Source: Bacteroidales bacterium (GTDB lineage: Bacteria > Bacteroidota > Bacteroidia > Bacteroidales > UBA1715). From it: a DNA stretch of 37,243 bases. Within the stretch, counting starts at the first letter, position 1, and the number at the start of each line of letters is the position of its first letter. The stretch lies in assembly GCA_016714605.1 (NCBI GenBank), contig JADKDL010000042.1:1-37243 (forward strand), written 5' to 3'. Below are positions 1 through 7,387 of the stretch, piece after piece. The notes under the pieces were generated by a model. The model worked only from the letters and a program-made list of their open reading frames with translations, was not told the DNA's origin and did not search any database. The position numbers were made by a program, and so were the translations under genes.

Positions 1-480
1 TAGAGATATGCTTATTACTTTTGATTTATGGTTTGATGCCAATTTCAATTCATCACCTAAGGTAGAAGCTAGAAGGTTTAGAGGCGATACATTCTGGGCA
101 TTTTTTCCAAAATTTCCTATGCAATTAAATTTATCATCTTCAACAGCTTTTGTCTCAGATTCTTTTACCCTGTTGAACCATTTGTCGGCAATTATACCGT
201 GCATATTTGGGTTTGTACCTGTTGCCAAAGTTGCATATCCGGGAGCCGATTGAGTGTAAGCATATTCTAGATGCGCATCGGAACATATCGCTCCGTTTTC
301 TACAAGTTTCTTAAACCCGTTCGGTCCTAATTTATCCCAATATTTGTATAAATAATCGTAGCGCATCTGCTCTATTACAATACCAACAACTAGCTTTGGT
401 TTTTGCGGAGGTATTTTATTTACTCTTTGAGAAAATAGATAGAAGGGTAGTAGGAGAAATATTAGAAATTTTAAAATCAT
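1..480 (-). CDS. Alkaline-phosphatase-superfamily exported protein (partial, N-terminal 160 residues)
   Basis: The open frame begins at ATG 480 and runs off the window edge, so only the N-terminal 160 residues are visible. A short signal peptide ending near 'LFSQ' is followed by 'KLVVGIVIEQMRYDYL' and, further on, 'ATGTNPNMHGI'. This layout is the start of the type I phosphodiesterase/PafA-like alkaline phosphatase family common in Bacteroidota, which hydrolyses phosphate esters in the periplasm. In PafA the first stretch has a metal-binding Asp where this protein has Glu (IEQMR). The nucleophile Thr appears to be replaced by Ser (QSAPG), and the phosphate-binding Asn by Asp (ADKWF). A Bacteroidales subfamily carrying the Glu is known to me from memory, so this may be a divergent enzyme or a non-catalytic relative. 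The family call is sound; activity is uncertain. Confidence 0.8.
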   Translation of the reverse strand, partial: MILKFLIFLLLPFYLFSQRVNKIPPQKPKLVVGIVIEQMRYDYLYKYWDKLGPNGFKKLVENGAICSDAHLEYAYTQSAPGYATLATGTNPNMHGIIADKWFNRVKESETKAVEDDKFNCIGNFGKNAQNVSPLNLLASTLGDELKLASNHKSKVISISL

Positions 481-496
481 AGAATAAAAGTTTTTG

Positions 497-504
497 CAAA
501 AATA
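497..504 (-). promoter_or_regulatory. Putative -7 promoter element for the phosphatase-like gene
   Basis: On the minus strand this reads TATTTTTG, matching the Bacteroidota -7 consensus TAnnTTTG, 16 nt before the start codon at 480. No TTG was found at the expected -33 distance, so support is partial. Confidence 0.4.
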
Positions 505-620
505 TACAAATTACATTACCTGTCTTTCTAAATCATGCAATTTTCAATGGTATTTGACCGTTATGGAATTGTTTTTTTAGTTTTTTTTAAAATTTATTCT
601 TAATTTATAGTTCCAATTTA

Positions 621-681
621 ATTGAATGCACAAAAAAAGGGAGATCTCTTGTGAAAACCTCCCTTTTTTTGTGTATTCAAT
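621..681 (-). terminator. Rho-independent terminator after the FISUMP lipoprotein gene
   Basis: A 23-bp stem with one mismatch (621-643 against 659-681) encloses a 15-nt loop. The inner 12 bp pair a run of A followed by GGGAG with CTCCC followed by a run of T. It lies directly after the stop codon at 688 on the minus strand. The A/T flanks make it usable in both directions. It separates the pyrH-side transcript from the gene at 480. Confidence 0.9.
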
Positions 682-687
682 ATTTTT

Positions 688-2139
688 TTAATCAGCAAAA
701 CATCTTACGCTTAAACCTGATTTCTCGTAATGTTTGTAGCGAACTATACCATCATATTTTTTTGATATTTCGCGTACCCAAGTATATTCTTTTCCTTTTG
801 AATCTATCCCTACTGTAGAAGTCCAGAAAACACCCACTTCTCCAAGTTGTGCGTAGGTGCCGTTTATGCTAGCATAGCCTCCAAATTCAAAATGAAATGT
901 TTTTTGTAAAGCTTCAATAATTCCTTTTCCAGCACCTCTATCAGTAACATCCTCGCCATATCTTGCAAGATCTTTTCCTTCCATTCCAAGTGCTTTTTCA
1001 AATACCATCCATTCGCCATCGGTTGGAATATGATAGCCTTTAGGGCAAATTCCTTTAGCCGGTTTTCCTTCTTCAATAGTACTGGCTTCTTTTGCTTTTG
1101 ACACGGTGCTTATTATTTCATTTGCTACCGCTTCAGAAACTTGGTCTGTAGCTTTTTCAGAAATAATTGTTCCTGATACCACTGCAATATTATCAAGTAC
1201 AGCTGTTTTAATATCAGCAAGTTTTATACTTTCGGGCGATAGTTTTATACTTTCACTTTTTACTACCAAAATTTCTTCTGTAGCCTCAGATGTAAAAACT
1301 TCTTCTAAAATTGCTTGAATTATATTATTTTGAATTTCTTGTTCCAAAGCCTGAATATCAACAGTCTTATCAGTTAGTTTTACCGCATCAATAATAGCTT
1401 CATTTATAGCTTCTGCAATAATTGCGTTTACTACTTCATTGCTAAGGCTATTATCACCACTTAATAAATTTTTAACCGATAACTTACTTGTGTCTATAAT
1501 ATCAGAAAACTTTGCTTGAATTAGGTTGTTGTTATTGTCGGTAATGTATACAGGATTGTTATTGATTATAATATTTGTATTTCCAATTTCATTCATTGCA
1601 GTTTCAACAACAGAAAGAGAGTTGTTGCTATAAGTAGATGTCAAGGTCTCAATAAGATCTAGTCTAACGGTTGCAACCCAATCAACAATAGAGTCATTAT
1701 CTAAATCAGCAATTTTTGCAGAACCCTCTATAAGGGCCTCAGAGTCTGTATTTGCACTGGTTTCAAATGAATAAAGACCTCCAAAGTCATCGCAGTTTCT
1801 TTCAACATTACTATAGCACAATTTTGCACCATCTTCTACTTTAACGCCAACTATTGGTTCAGAACCTGGTTGAAAAGTACCCCATAATTCAGTTTCTTTC
1901 CCATTTTCGTCTTTTACATAATCAACGTTCATACTTCCTCCTAAAATGGCCGTATTATCGTCTTCGTCAACGGAGCCATCGCCATTAACATCAGTTGAAA
2001 CGTCTTTTATTATAGGATATACTTCACCGTCAACTACTCTTTCTTCTCTGGGGTTGAACTCAGGAATAGGATTATCATCTTTACATGAGAAAGTGAAAAT
2101 CAAAGACAATGAAAGCCAGTAGAATAAATGCTTTTTCAT
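688..2139 (-). CDS. Surface lipoprotein with calcium-binding-like repeats and C-terminal FISUMP domain
   Basis: This is a 483-residue lipoprotein. The signal peptide ends in a lipobox with Cys19 followed by KDD, which resembles the lipoprotein surface-export signal described in Bacteroidota, so the mature protein is probably on the cell surface. Residues about 49-62 contain 'DVNGDGSVDEDD' and a later stretch 'DLDNDSIVD'; both look like dockerin/EF-hand-type calcium loops. The middle (about 150-350) is Ile/Asn/Glu-rich and probably helical or repetitive. From about residue 360 the motifs 'CPKGYHIPTDGEW', 'FWTSTVG' and the final 'SVRCFAD' identify the C-terminal half of a FISUMP (TIGR02145-type) domain. 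The usual N-terminal half of that domain was not seen. The gene starts 31 bp after pyrH and is probably co-transcribed with it. Its function is unknown. Confidence 0.8.
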   Translation of the reverse strand: MKKHLFYWLSLSLIFTFSCKDDNPIPEFNPREERVVDGEVYPIIKDVSTDVNGDGSVDEDDNTAILGGSMNVDYVKDENGKETELWGTFQPGSEPIVGVKVEDGAKLCYSNVERNCDDFGGLYSFETSANTDSEALIEGSAKIADLDNDSIVDWVATVRLDLIETLTSTYSNNSLSVVETAMNEIGNTNIIINNNPVYITDNNNNLIQAKFSDIIDTSKLSVKNLLSGDNSLSNEVVNAIIAEAINEAIIDAVKLTDKTVDIQALEQEIQNNIIQAILEEVFTSEATEEILVVKSESIKLSPESIKLADIKTAVLDNIAVVSGTIISEKATDQVSEAVANEIISTVSKAKEASTIEEGKPAKGICPKGYHIPTDGEWMVFEKALGMEGKDLARYGEDVTDRGAGKGIIEALQKTFHFEFGGYASINGTYAQLGEVGVFWTSTVGIDSKGKEYTWVREISKKYDGIVRYKHYEKSGLSVRCFAD

Positions 2140-2170
2140 ACTATTAAAAATTAGAATTTATAATTTTTTT

Positions 2171-2887
2171 TCAGAATTTATTTTTAACCAAAGTGCCAAT
2201 ATTCTCTCCTGAAATTACTTTTTTTAAGTTACCAAATTTATTCATATTAAACACTATAATTGGCAAAAAATTTTCTTTACACAATGCAAATGATGTCATA
2301 TCCATAACTTTTAGTCCTCCTTCAATGGCTTGATCAAAGGTTAAGGTTTCATATTTTTTTGCATTTGTATTTTTTTCAGGATCAGAATCATAAATACCAT
2401 CTACTCTTGTGCCTTTTAAAAGCACATCAGCTCCAATTTCTAGAGCGCGTAAAGAAGATGCTGAATCTGTAGTAAAAAACGGATTACCTGTTCCTGCTGA
2501 GAAAATAATTACTTCTTTTTGAGAAAGTGATTTTTCTGCAACATTTTTAGAATATGGTTCTCCAATTGGTGGCATCGGTATAGCCGTCATAACTCTTGAT
2601 CTTACCCCTATACACTCTAATGAAGATTGGAAAGCAAGACCGTTTATTACGGTTGCCAACATTCCCATGTAGTCACCTTTAACTCGGTCAAAACCTCTGT
2701 CTATACCGGTAAGTCCTCTGAAGATATTTCCACCTCCAATGACAATACCTAATTCCACTCCCATTTCTACAATTTCTTTTACTTGTGCTGCATAATCATT
2801 GAGAACCGTGGTGTCTATTCCATGTCCTTGTTCGCCTTGAAAAGCCTCTCCGCTTAGTTTTAAAAGTATACGTTTATATTTAATCAT
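2171..2887 (-). CDS. pyrH: UMP kinase
   Basis: This 238-residue protein is close to the 241 residues of the E. coli enzyme. UMP kinase phosphorylates UMP to UDP with ATP in pyrimidine nucleotide synthesis in the cytoplasm. The amino-acid-kinase fold is visible from 'LKLSGEAFQG' at the N-terminus, through the glycine-rich 'GIVIGGGNIFRG', to 'KGTRVDGIYDSDP' and 'VMDMTSFALC' near the C-terminus. It follows tsf after a terminator and has its own -7 promoter element. The frr gene, a common neighbour of pyrH, is absent; a lipoprotein gene takes the downstream place. Confidence 0.97.
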   Translation of the reverse strand: MIKYKRILLKLSGEAFQGEQGHGIDTTVLNDYAAQVKEIVEMGVELGIVIGGGNIFRGLTGIDRGFDRVKGDYMGMLATVINGLAFQSSLECIGVRSRVMTAIPMPPIGEPYSKNVAEKSLSQKEVIIFSAGTGNPFFTTDSASSLRALEIGADVLLKGTRVDGIYDSDPEKNTNAKKYETLTFDQAIEGGLKVMDMTSFALCKENFLPIIVFNMNKFGNLKKVISGENIGTLVKNKF

Positions 2888-2913
2888 TTGTAGTCATATT
2901 TATGTATTATAGA

Positions 2914-2921
2914 CAAATATA
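2914..2921 (-). promoter_or_regulatory. Putative -7 promoter element for pyrH
   Basis: The minus strand reads TATATTTG, a full match to TAnnTTTG, 26 nt before the pyrH start and just downstream of the tsf terminator. No TTG lies at the expected -33 spacing. Confidence 0.5.
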
Positions 2922-2926
2922 TAAAA

Positions 2927-2960
2927 AAAAGGAGAGTCTGCATATGTAGACTCTCCTTTT
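2927..2960 (-). terminator. Rho-independent terminator after tsf
   Basis: A perfect 13-bp stem (2927-2939 with 2948-2960) contains the core GGAGAGTCT/AGACTCTCC and an 8-nt loop. On the minus strand it is followed by a run of T. It lies 20 nt after the tsf stop codon and ends the ribosomal-protein transcript. Confidence 0.9.
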
Positions 2961-2980
2961 ATATAGATTGTTGCAAGAAA

Positions 2981-3808
2981 TTATCTATTTAATGTAAATC
3001 TTTTAAAACTTACAATTGAAACTGTTTTGTCGGCAGTATCTAGATATTGTCTAATAGTCATTTTGTTGTCTTTAACAAAATCTTGATTCACTAAAGTATT
3101 TTCTTTATAAAATTTATTTAGTTTACCAAGTGCAATTTTCTCAAGCATTTCCTCTGGTTTACCTTCTTGTCTAGCAATATCTTTTCCTATTTCAATTTCT
3201 TTTTCGATAATTTCTTTTGAACAATCATCTTTATCAATAGAAACCGGATTCATAGCAGCTATTTGCATTGCAATATCTTTACCAACTTGTTCAGGAACAG
3301 CTTTGTTAAAAGCTACAATTGTTGCCAATTTATTACCTGGGTGTATATAAGAATATACTTGTTCTGATGTTACAAATTCAAAATAAGAAAGTTCAATTTT
3401 TTCACCAATCTTGCCAATCTGCTCTGTTACTGCATCATTTATAGTAAGATCTTTATATTTAAGCGCTTTCAAGCTTTCTAAATCGCTTGGATTTTGATCC
3501 AAAGAAATTTGAAGAAATTCTTTTGTAAGTGCAATAAAATCTGCATTTTTAGCAACGAAATCGGTTTCACAATTTAGACAAACGATTGCAGCTTTTTTGC
3601 CGTTAGAAGACACTCCAGATAAAACTACACCTTCATTAGCATCTCTATCTTCTCTTTTTGCTGCTATTTTTTGTCCTTTCTTTCTTAAAATCTCAATGGC
3701 TGCTTCAAAATCACCATTTGACTCACCAAGAGCAGTTTTGCAATCCATCATACCAGCTCCAGTAATTTTTCTTAGTTTTGCTACATCAGCAGCTGTTATT
3801 TCAGACAT
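2981..3808 (-). CDS. tsf: Translation elongation factor Ts
   Basis: This 275-residue protein is the guanine-nucleotide exchange factor that recycles EF-Tu from the GDP to the GTP form. The N-terminal UBA-like segment 'VAKLRKITGAGMMDCKTAL' and the following 'ILRKKGQKIAAKRE.R.ANEG' are diagnostic. 'CETDFVAKN' marks the core domain, and the segment 'QIAAMNPVSI' belongs to the EF-Tu contact region. It lies 39 bp after rpsB in the usual rpsB-tsf order and is closed by a hairpin terminator. Confidence 0.97.
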   Translation of the reverse strand: MSEITAADVAKLRKITGAGMMDCKTALGESNGDFEAAIEILRKKGQKIAAKREDRDANEGVVLSGVSSNGKKAAIVCLNCETDFVAKNADFIALTKEFLQISLDQNPSDLESLKALKYKDLTINDAVTEQIGKIGEKIELSYFEFVTSEQVYSYIHPGNKLATIVAFNKAVPEQVGKDIAMQIAAMNPVSIDKDDCSKEIIEKEIEIGKDIARQEGKPEEMLEKIALGKLNKFYKENTLVNQDFVKDNKMTIRQYLDTADKTVSIVSFKRFTLNR

Positions 3809-3847
3809 TTTAAAAAAAATTTATTGTTTAAAAATATTTTAATATTA

Positions 3848-4626
3848 TTAGTTCTTTCTAGCTCCTGTTTTTTTAGCAGTTTTTTTGCCAGAATTTTCAG
3901 ATACAACATCTTTTGAAGATGCTTCTCTCTCTTTTTCTATTTTTCTTTCAGATAAACCTTCAGCAATTGATGCAATTACATTAGAAATAATGATATCAAT
4001 AGATTTAGCTGCGTCATCATTTCCTGGTATTGCGAAATCTACTAATTCAGGATCTGAGTTGGTATCAACTAAAGCGAAAACCGGAATATTAATCTTTTAG
4101 CTTCTTTTACTGCAATATGTTCTCTAGAAACATCTACAACAAAAATAGCTGCCGGTAATCTTGTTAAATCTACAATACTACCAAGGTTTTTTTCAAGTTT
4201 TTCTCTTTGTCTTGTAATTTGTAATCTTTCTCTTTTAGATAGGATATCAAAAGTACCATCAGTAGCCATTCTATCTATTGAGGTCATTTTTTTGATAGCT
4301 TTTCTAATTGTAGGAAAGTTGGTAAGCATACCACCTGACCAACGTTCGCAAACGTAAGGCATACCGATAGATTTTACTCTTTCAGCAACGATGTCTTTTG
4401 CTTGTTTTTTAGTTGCTACAAAAAGAATTTTTCTTCCTGATTTAGCAATTTTTTTCAAAGCTGTTTTTGACTCTTCTAGTTTTGCAACAGTTTTGTGCAA
4501 ATCAATTAAATGGATACCATTTTTCTCCATAAAAATGTATGGAGCCATAGCCGGATGCCATTTTCTTTTAAGGTGACCAAAGTGAACACCAGCATCCAGT
4601 AAATCTTGAAATTGTAATTCTGCCAT
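3848..4626 (-). CDS. rpsB: 30S ribosomal protein S2 (apparent one-base frameshift)
   Basis: S2 binds the 30S subunit body late in assembly. Residues 1-179 read normally, with 'FQDLLDAGVHFGHLKRKWHP' and 'ATKKQAKDIV'. At 4089-4092 the frame breaks after 'VKEAKRL', where the family continues 'NIPVFALVDTNSDP'. That continuation is present in the next frame (3848-4089) and runs through 'DFAIPGNDDAAKSIDLI' to a Lys-rich tail and a TAA at 3848-3850. One missing T on the plus strand (TTT read as TT) restores a 259-residue protein of normal length. As S2 is essential, this is most likely a sequencing or assembly error. A structured leader lies upstream and tsf follows 39 bp downstream. Confidence 0.93.
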
Positions 4627-4646
4627 AATTTTAATTGTCGTTTACA

Positions 4647-4719
4647 TTCATTAAAAGCAACACTTAAGTAGCACTATGTGGTCTTAAATGTTTAGATACT
4701 AAACAACCGCTTTAATGAA
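4647..4719 (-). ncRNA. Candidate rpsB leader RNA (three-way junction)
   Basis: The 111-nt gap between rpsI and rpsB contains three nested or adjacent helices. The outer stem pairs 4709-4719 with 4647-4658 (11 bp, one bulged base). Hairpin 1 is a perfect 6-bp stem with a 3-nt loop (4690-4704). Hairpin 2 has TTAAG/CTTAA and CAC/GTG helices around a 3-nt loop (4664-4687). Linkers are 2 to 5 nt, giving a compact three-way junction that ends 20 nt before the rpsB start on the transcript. S2 autogenously represses rpsB-tsf in E. coli through a leader; a similar role here is inferred. No homologue comparison was possible. Confidence 0.55.
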
Positions 4720-4737
4720 AAGATGTTATATAATATA

Positions 4738-5124
4738 TTAACGTTTACTAAATTGAAATCTCTTTCTTGCTTTTTTCTGACCCGGTTTCTTACGTTCAAC
4801 TTCTCTTTGATCTCTTGTAAGTAATCCTAGTTTTCTTAAAGGTGATTTGCTTTCAATATCTATTTTTACCATAGCTCTTGATATTGCAAGTCTTAGAGCT
4901 TCAGCCTGACCTTTATATCCGCCTCCGTCTAAATTTACTTTAATATCATACTTTCCGTCTTTGTCAAGAGCGGTTAAAGGTTGTTTAACAATATACTGGA
5001 GTGTTTCTTGAGGAAAGTACTCTTTATATTCTTTATTGTTAACATTAATAATACCACTACCTTCTTTTACATAAATTCGGGCAACAGCAGTTTTTCTTCT
5101 TCCAAGTGCATTAACAACTTCCAT
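4738..5124 (-). CDS. rpsI: 30S ribosomal protein S9
   Basis: This 128-residue protein has the S9 signature 'NALGRRKTAVARIYVKEG' near the N-terminus, 'GGGYKGQAEALRLAISRA' in the middle and the basic tail 'RKKPGQKKARKRFQFSKR'. The C-terminal tail, ending in SKR, reaches the P-site tRNA in the 30S subunit. It starts 5 bp after the rplM stop codon, the standard rplM-rpsI pair, and is followed by the candidate rpsB leader. Confidence 0.97.
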   Translation of the reverse strand: MEVVNALGRRKTAVARIYVKEGSGIINVNNKEYKEYFPQETLQYIVKQPLTALDKDGKYDIKVNLDGGGYKGQAEALRLAISRAMVKIDIESKSPLRKLGLLTRDQREVERKKPGQKKARKRFQFSKR

Positions 5125-5129
5125 CTTTT

Positions 5130-5585
5130 CTATTTAATTGTATTTAAATCAAGTACTTTTGGAGATTGAGCTTCCTGATTATGCGCTTCTCCCGCATAAA
5201 TGTAAACATTTCTGAATAATTCCTTACCCAATTTTGTTTTTGGCAACATTCCTTTTATTGCATGCTCAAGAATCATTTCTGGTTTTTTAGCAAGAAAATC
5301 AGACGGGGTCGCACTTCTTTGACCTCCAGGATAACCTGTGTGTCTTAAATATATTTTATCGCTCACTTTTTTACCGGTAAACTTTACTTTGTCAGCGTTT
5401 ATTATCACCACTCTATCGCCACAATCTGCATGAGGTGTGTAATGTGTTTTGTGCTTTCCTCTTAATACCAAAGCAACTTTTGCCGACAATCTTCCTACTA
5501 CTTCATTCGTAGCATCTACAACAAACCATTCTTTCTCTACAGAGAACTTATTTGCTGAAATCGTTTTATAACTCAAAGTATCCAC
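5130..5585 (-). CDS. rplM: 50S ribosomal protein L13 (GTG start)
   Basis: L13 is an early-assembly protein of the 50S subunit. The 151 residues include 'EWFVVDATNEVVGRLSAKVA', 'LRGKHKTHYTPHADCGDRVV' and 'GMLPKTKLGKELFRNVYIYAG', all diagnostic. The start is GTG at 5585; it is chosen because the resulting N-terminus 'MDTLSYKTISANK' matches other Bacteroidota L13 proteins. It is the first gene of rplM-rpsI-rpsB-tsf and has a very good promoter upstream. The 5-nt segment directly before the start codon can pair with the early leader (5636-5640). Confidence 0.97.
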   Translation of the reverse strand: MDTLSYKTISANKFSVEKEWFVVDATNEVVGRLSAKVALVLRGKHKTHYTPHADCGDRVVIINADKVKFTGKKVSDKIYLRHTGYPGGQRSATPSDFLAKKPEMILEHAIKGMLPKTKLGKELFRNVYIYAGEAHNQEAQSPKVLDLNTIK

Positions 5586-5652
5586 TTGACTTTCTGTATT
5601 TATTTTATTATTCTATTTGCTAAACTATATAATTCGTCAAAATATTGGGTTG

Positions 5653-5683
5653 CAAAATTACATAATTATTTTTACTAAACAAA
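5653..5683 (-). promoter_or_regulatory. Promoter of the rplM-rpsI-rpsB-tsf operon
   Basis: On the minus strand TTTG (5683-5680), a 19-nt spacer and TAATTTTG (5660-5653) match the Bacteroidota housekeeping consensus in both elements and spacing. The leader is expected to be about 60 nt before the GTG start at 5585. Confidence 0.8.
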
Positions 5684-5733
5684 CAATATAATGATATATT
5701 TATTTTTATTCTAAAATTAGTAATGTTTTTAAT

Positions 5734-6756
5734 TTATGTTAATTCAGGTGTGAACTGACTTAAAAATCTAATGTCATTTTCAAAAAATAATCTTATATCG
5801 TTTATTTGATATTTCAACATCGTTATTCTTTCTATTCCCATGCCAAAGGCATAACCTGAATATTTGTTAGGGTCTATATTATTGCATATTAGAACATTAG
5901 GATCTACCATGCCGCACCCTAATATTTCTACCCAACCTGAATGTTTACAAACATTACAGCCTTTGCCATTGCAAATGGTGCATGAAATATCCATCTCTGC
6001 TGATGGTTCGGTAAACGGGAAATATGAAGGTCTTAATCGTATTTGTGTTTTTGCACCAAACATTTCTTGTGCAAAATAGAGGAGTGTCTGTTTTAAATCT
6101 GCAAATGATACATTTTTATTTATGTATAATCCCTCTACTTGATGGAAAATGCAGTGCGCTCTTGCTGATACAGCTTCATTTCTAAAAACCCTTCCCGGAA
6201 ATATAAATCTCAGAGGTGGTTTTGTTGTTTCCATTACTCTAACTTGTACCGAAGAGGTGTGTGTTCTTAATAAAATATCGGGGTTTTTTTCCAAGAAAAA
6301 GGTGTCTTGCATATCTCTGGCAGGATGCTCTAAAGGAAAATTTAATGATGTAAATACATGCCAATCATCTTCTATTTCAGGTCCTTCTGAAATATCGAAA
6401 CCAATTTTTGAAAAAATTTGAACTATTTCATTTTTTATTATACTCAAAGGGTGTCTGCTACCAAATTGTAACGGAAACCCTGTAAGGGTAAGGTCTTTTT
6501 CTGTTTTTGTTGTGTCAGTACTTTGAAATACATCTTGCAGTTTTTGATATTTTTCTGCTACTACTGTTTTTAATTCATTGAGCTTCTGACCAATTATTCT
6601 TTTTTGTTCGTTTGGTACATTCTTGAAATCTTCAAACAAACTATTTAGTTTCCCTTTTTTTGCAATGTATTGTAGTCTGAAGTTCTCTAGCTCTTGCATA
6701 GTGTTCACTTTTTCTTCAGCAATTTTGGTGAACATTTCTTCTATTTTTTCAATCAT
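5734..6756 (-). CDS. pheS: Phenylalanine--tRNA ligase alpha subunit
   Basis: The 340-residue class II synthetase alpha chain forms an alpha2-beta2 enzyme with PheT and charges tRNA-Phe. The N-terminal 85 residues form the tRNA-binding coiled coil. 'LTGFPLQFGSRHPLSII' opens the catalytic domain, followed by 'HTSSVQVRVM', motif 2 'FPGRVFRNEAV' and 'FHQVEGLYI'; motif 3 is 'AFGMGIERITML'. A cysteine cluster (CTICNGKGCNVC) near residue 260 is typical of Bacteroidota PheS. The pheT gene is not adjacent, which is common in this phylum. It lies upstream of the rplM promoter on the same strand. Confidence 0.97.
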   Translation of the reverse strand: MIEKIEEMFTKIAEEKVNTMQELENFRLQYIAKKGKLNSLFEDFKNVPNEQKRIIGQKLNELKTVVAEKYQKLQDVFQSTDTTKTEKDLTLTGFPLQFGSRHPLSIIKNEIVQIFSKIGFDISEGPEIEDDWHVFTSLNFPLEHPARDMQDTFFLEKNPDILLRTHTSSVQVRVMETTKPPLRFIFPGRVFRNEAVSARAHCIFHQVEGLYINKNVSFADLKQTLLYFAQEMFGAKTQIRLRPSYFPFTEPSAEMDISCTICNGKGCNVCKHSGWVEILGCGMVDPNVLICNNIDPNKYSGYAFGMGIERITMLKYQINDIRLFFENDIRFLSQFTPELT

Positions 6757-6856
6757 ATAAACCTTTAATTTTGCTCAGTAATTTAAATTAGAATTAAATG
6801 TGTTCATTTTTCTAAAATAAAAAAACAGTTTATGCTTTTTTTGTTTATTATTGGTG

Positions 6857-6864
6857 CAAATATA
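6857..6864 (-). promoter_or_regulatory. Putative -7 promoter element for pheS
   Basis: The minus strand reads TATATTTG, a full TAnnTTTG match, about 100 nt before the pheS start. No TTG lies at the -33 position. The implied leader of about 90 nt is AT-rich and holds a ten-codon open frame with only one Phe codon, so attenuation is not supported. Confidence 0.5.
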
Positions 6865-6995
6865 CAGTTTAATTAGTAGAACTTTAAAATAAATTTTGAA
6901 GTAAAATGTTTTTTTGAATTTCAATGATTGTTTTGGTGGTTTTTGAATTAAATGATTGAAATTTGAGTTGGTTTTTTTTCAATATTTAAAAAATT

Positions 6996-7343
6996 ATGGT
7001 AAGATTACTTTTAGTTTCAATTACATTTCTTTGTTTTTCTTGCAGAGTTCCCGATGATACTTCTATTAAACTATTTACTTTATATGATAATGGTGATGTA
7101 GCTCCAGAATCTAGAGTACATTTATATATAGATTCTGAGGATAAATCATATTTGGCATTAGATACTTTTATAGTAACAAATAACGAAGGATGGTTGCTGT
7201 TAGCAATGCCCGGAGAATGCTATATTGATGTGTTGGCAATTAATGATAATGGAGAATCCATTTATGCAGGAAAGCAACAAGTACATTTGATAGAAAATAA
7301 ACAGACAATAGACACAATACATTTGTTCGATTCTAATAAATAA
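6996..7343 (+). CDS. Small lipoprotein of unknown function
   Basis: This 115-residue protein starts with a short hydrophobic signal and a lipobox 'LCFSC' with Cys16, so it is predicted to be lipid-anchored. The mature part of about 100 residues is acidic and rich in alternating polar and hydrophobic residues, consistent with a small beta-sandwich carrying something like a carboxypeptidase-regulatory fold ('NNEGWLLLAMPGECYIDVLA'); that fold is only a guess. I recognise no family. It diverges from pheS across a 239-bp gap and precedes guaD by 44 bp, though guaD has its own promoter. No clear promoter was seen upstream. Confidence 0.65.
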   Translation: MVRLLLVSITFLCFSCRVPDDTSIKLFTLYDNGDVAPESRVHLYIDSEDKSYLALDTFIVTNNEGWLLLAMPGECYIDVLAINDNGESIYAGKQQVHLIENKQTIDTIHLFDSNK

Positions 7344-7353
7344 AATATTTTAA

Positions 7354-7382
7354 TTGTATAAATTAGTCAAACATTATTTTTG
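7354..7382 (+). promoter_or_regulatory. Promoter of guaD, almost abutting the start codon
   Basis: TTG at 7354-7356, an 18-nt spacer and TATTTTTG at 7375-7382 give a full-consensus promoter. The -7 element ends only 5 nt before the ATG at 7388, so the transcript is expected to be leaderless or nearly so. Confidence 0.7.
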
Positions 7383-7387
7383 CCTTT

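Noticed and set aside
4085..4100. Programmed ribosomal frameshift in rpsB
   Set aside because: No slippery heptamer lies in the right frame, and S2 is not known to need frameshifting. A missing homopolymer base explains it, and two other genes show the same defect.
6775..6807. Ten-codon open frame in the pheS leader (minus strand), as a possible Phe attenuation peptide
   Set aside because: It has only one Phe codon, and no competing hairpins or terminator follow it.
6834..6852. Poly-A/poly-T hairpin in the pheS leader as an attenuator
   Set aside because: The stem is A-T only, without a GC core, so it is unlikely to act as a terminator.
6911..6970. Inverted repeat AATTTCAAT/ATTGAAATT upstream of the small lipoprotein
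   Set aside because: Nine bp with a spacer of about 30 nt in very AT-rich DNA can occur by chance, and no promoter aligns with it.
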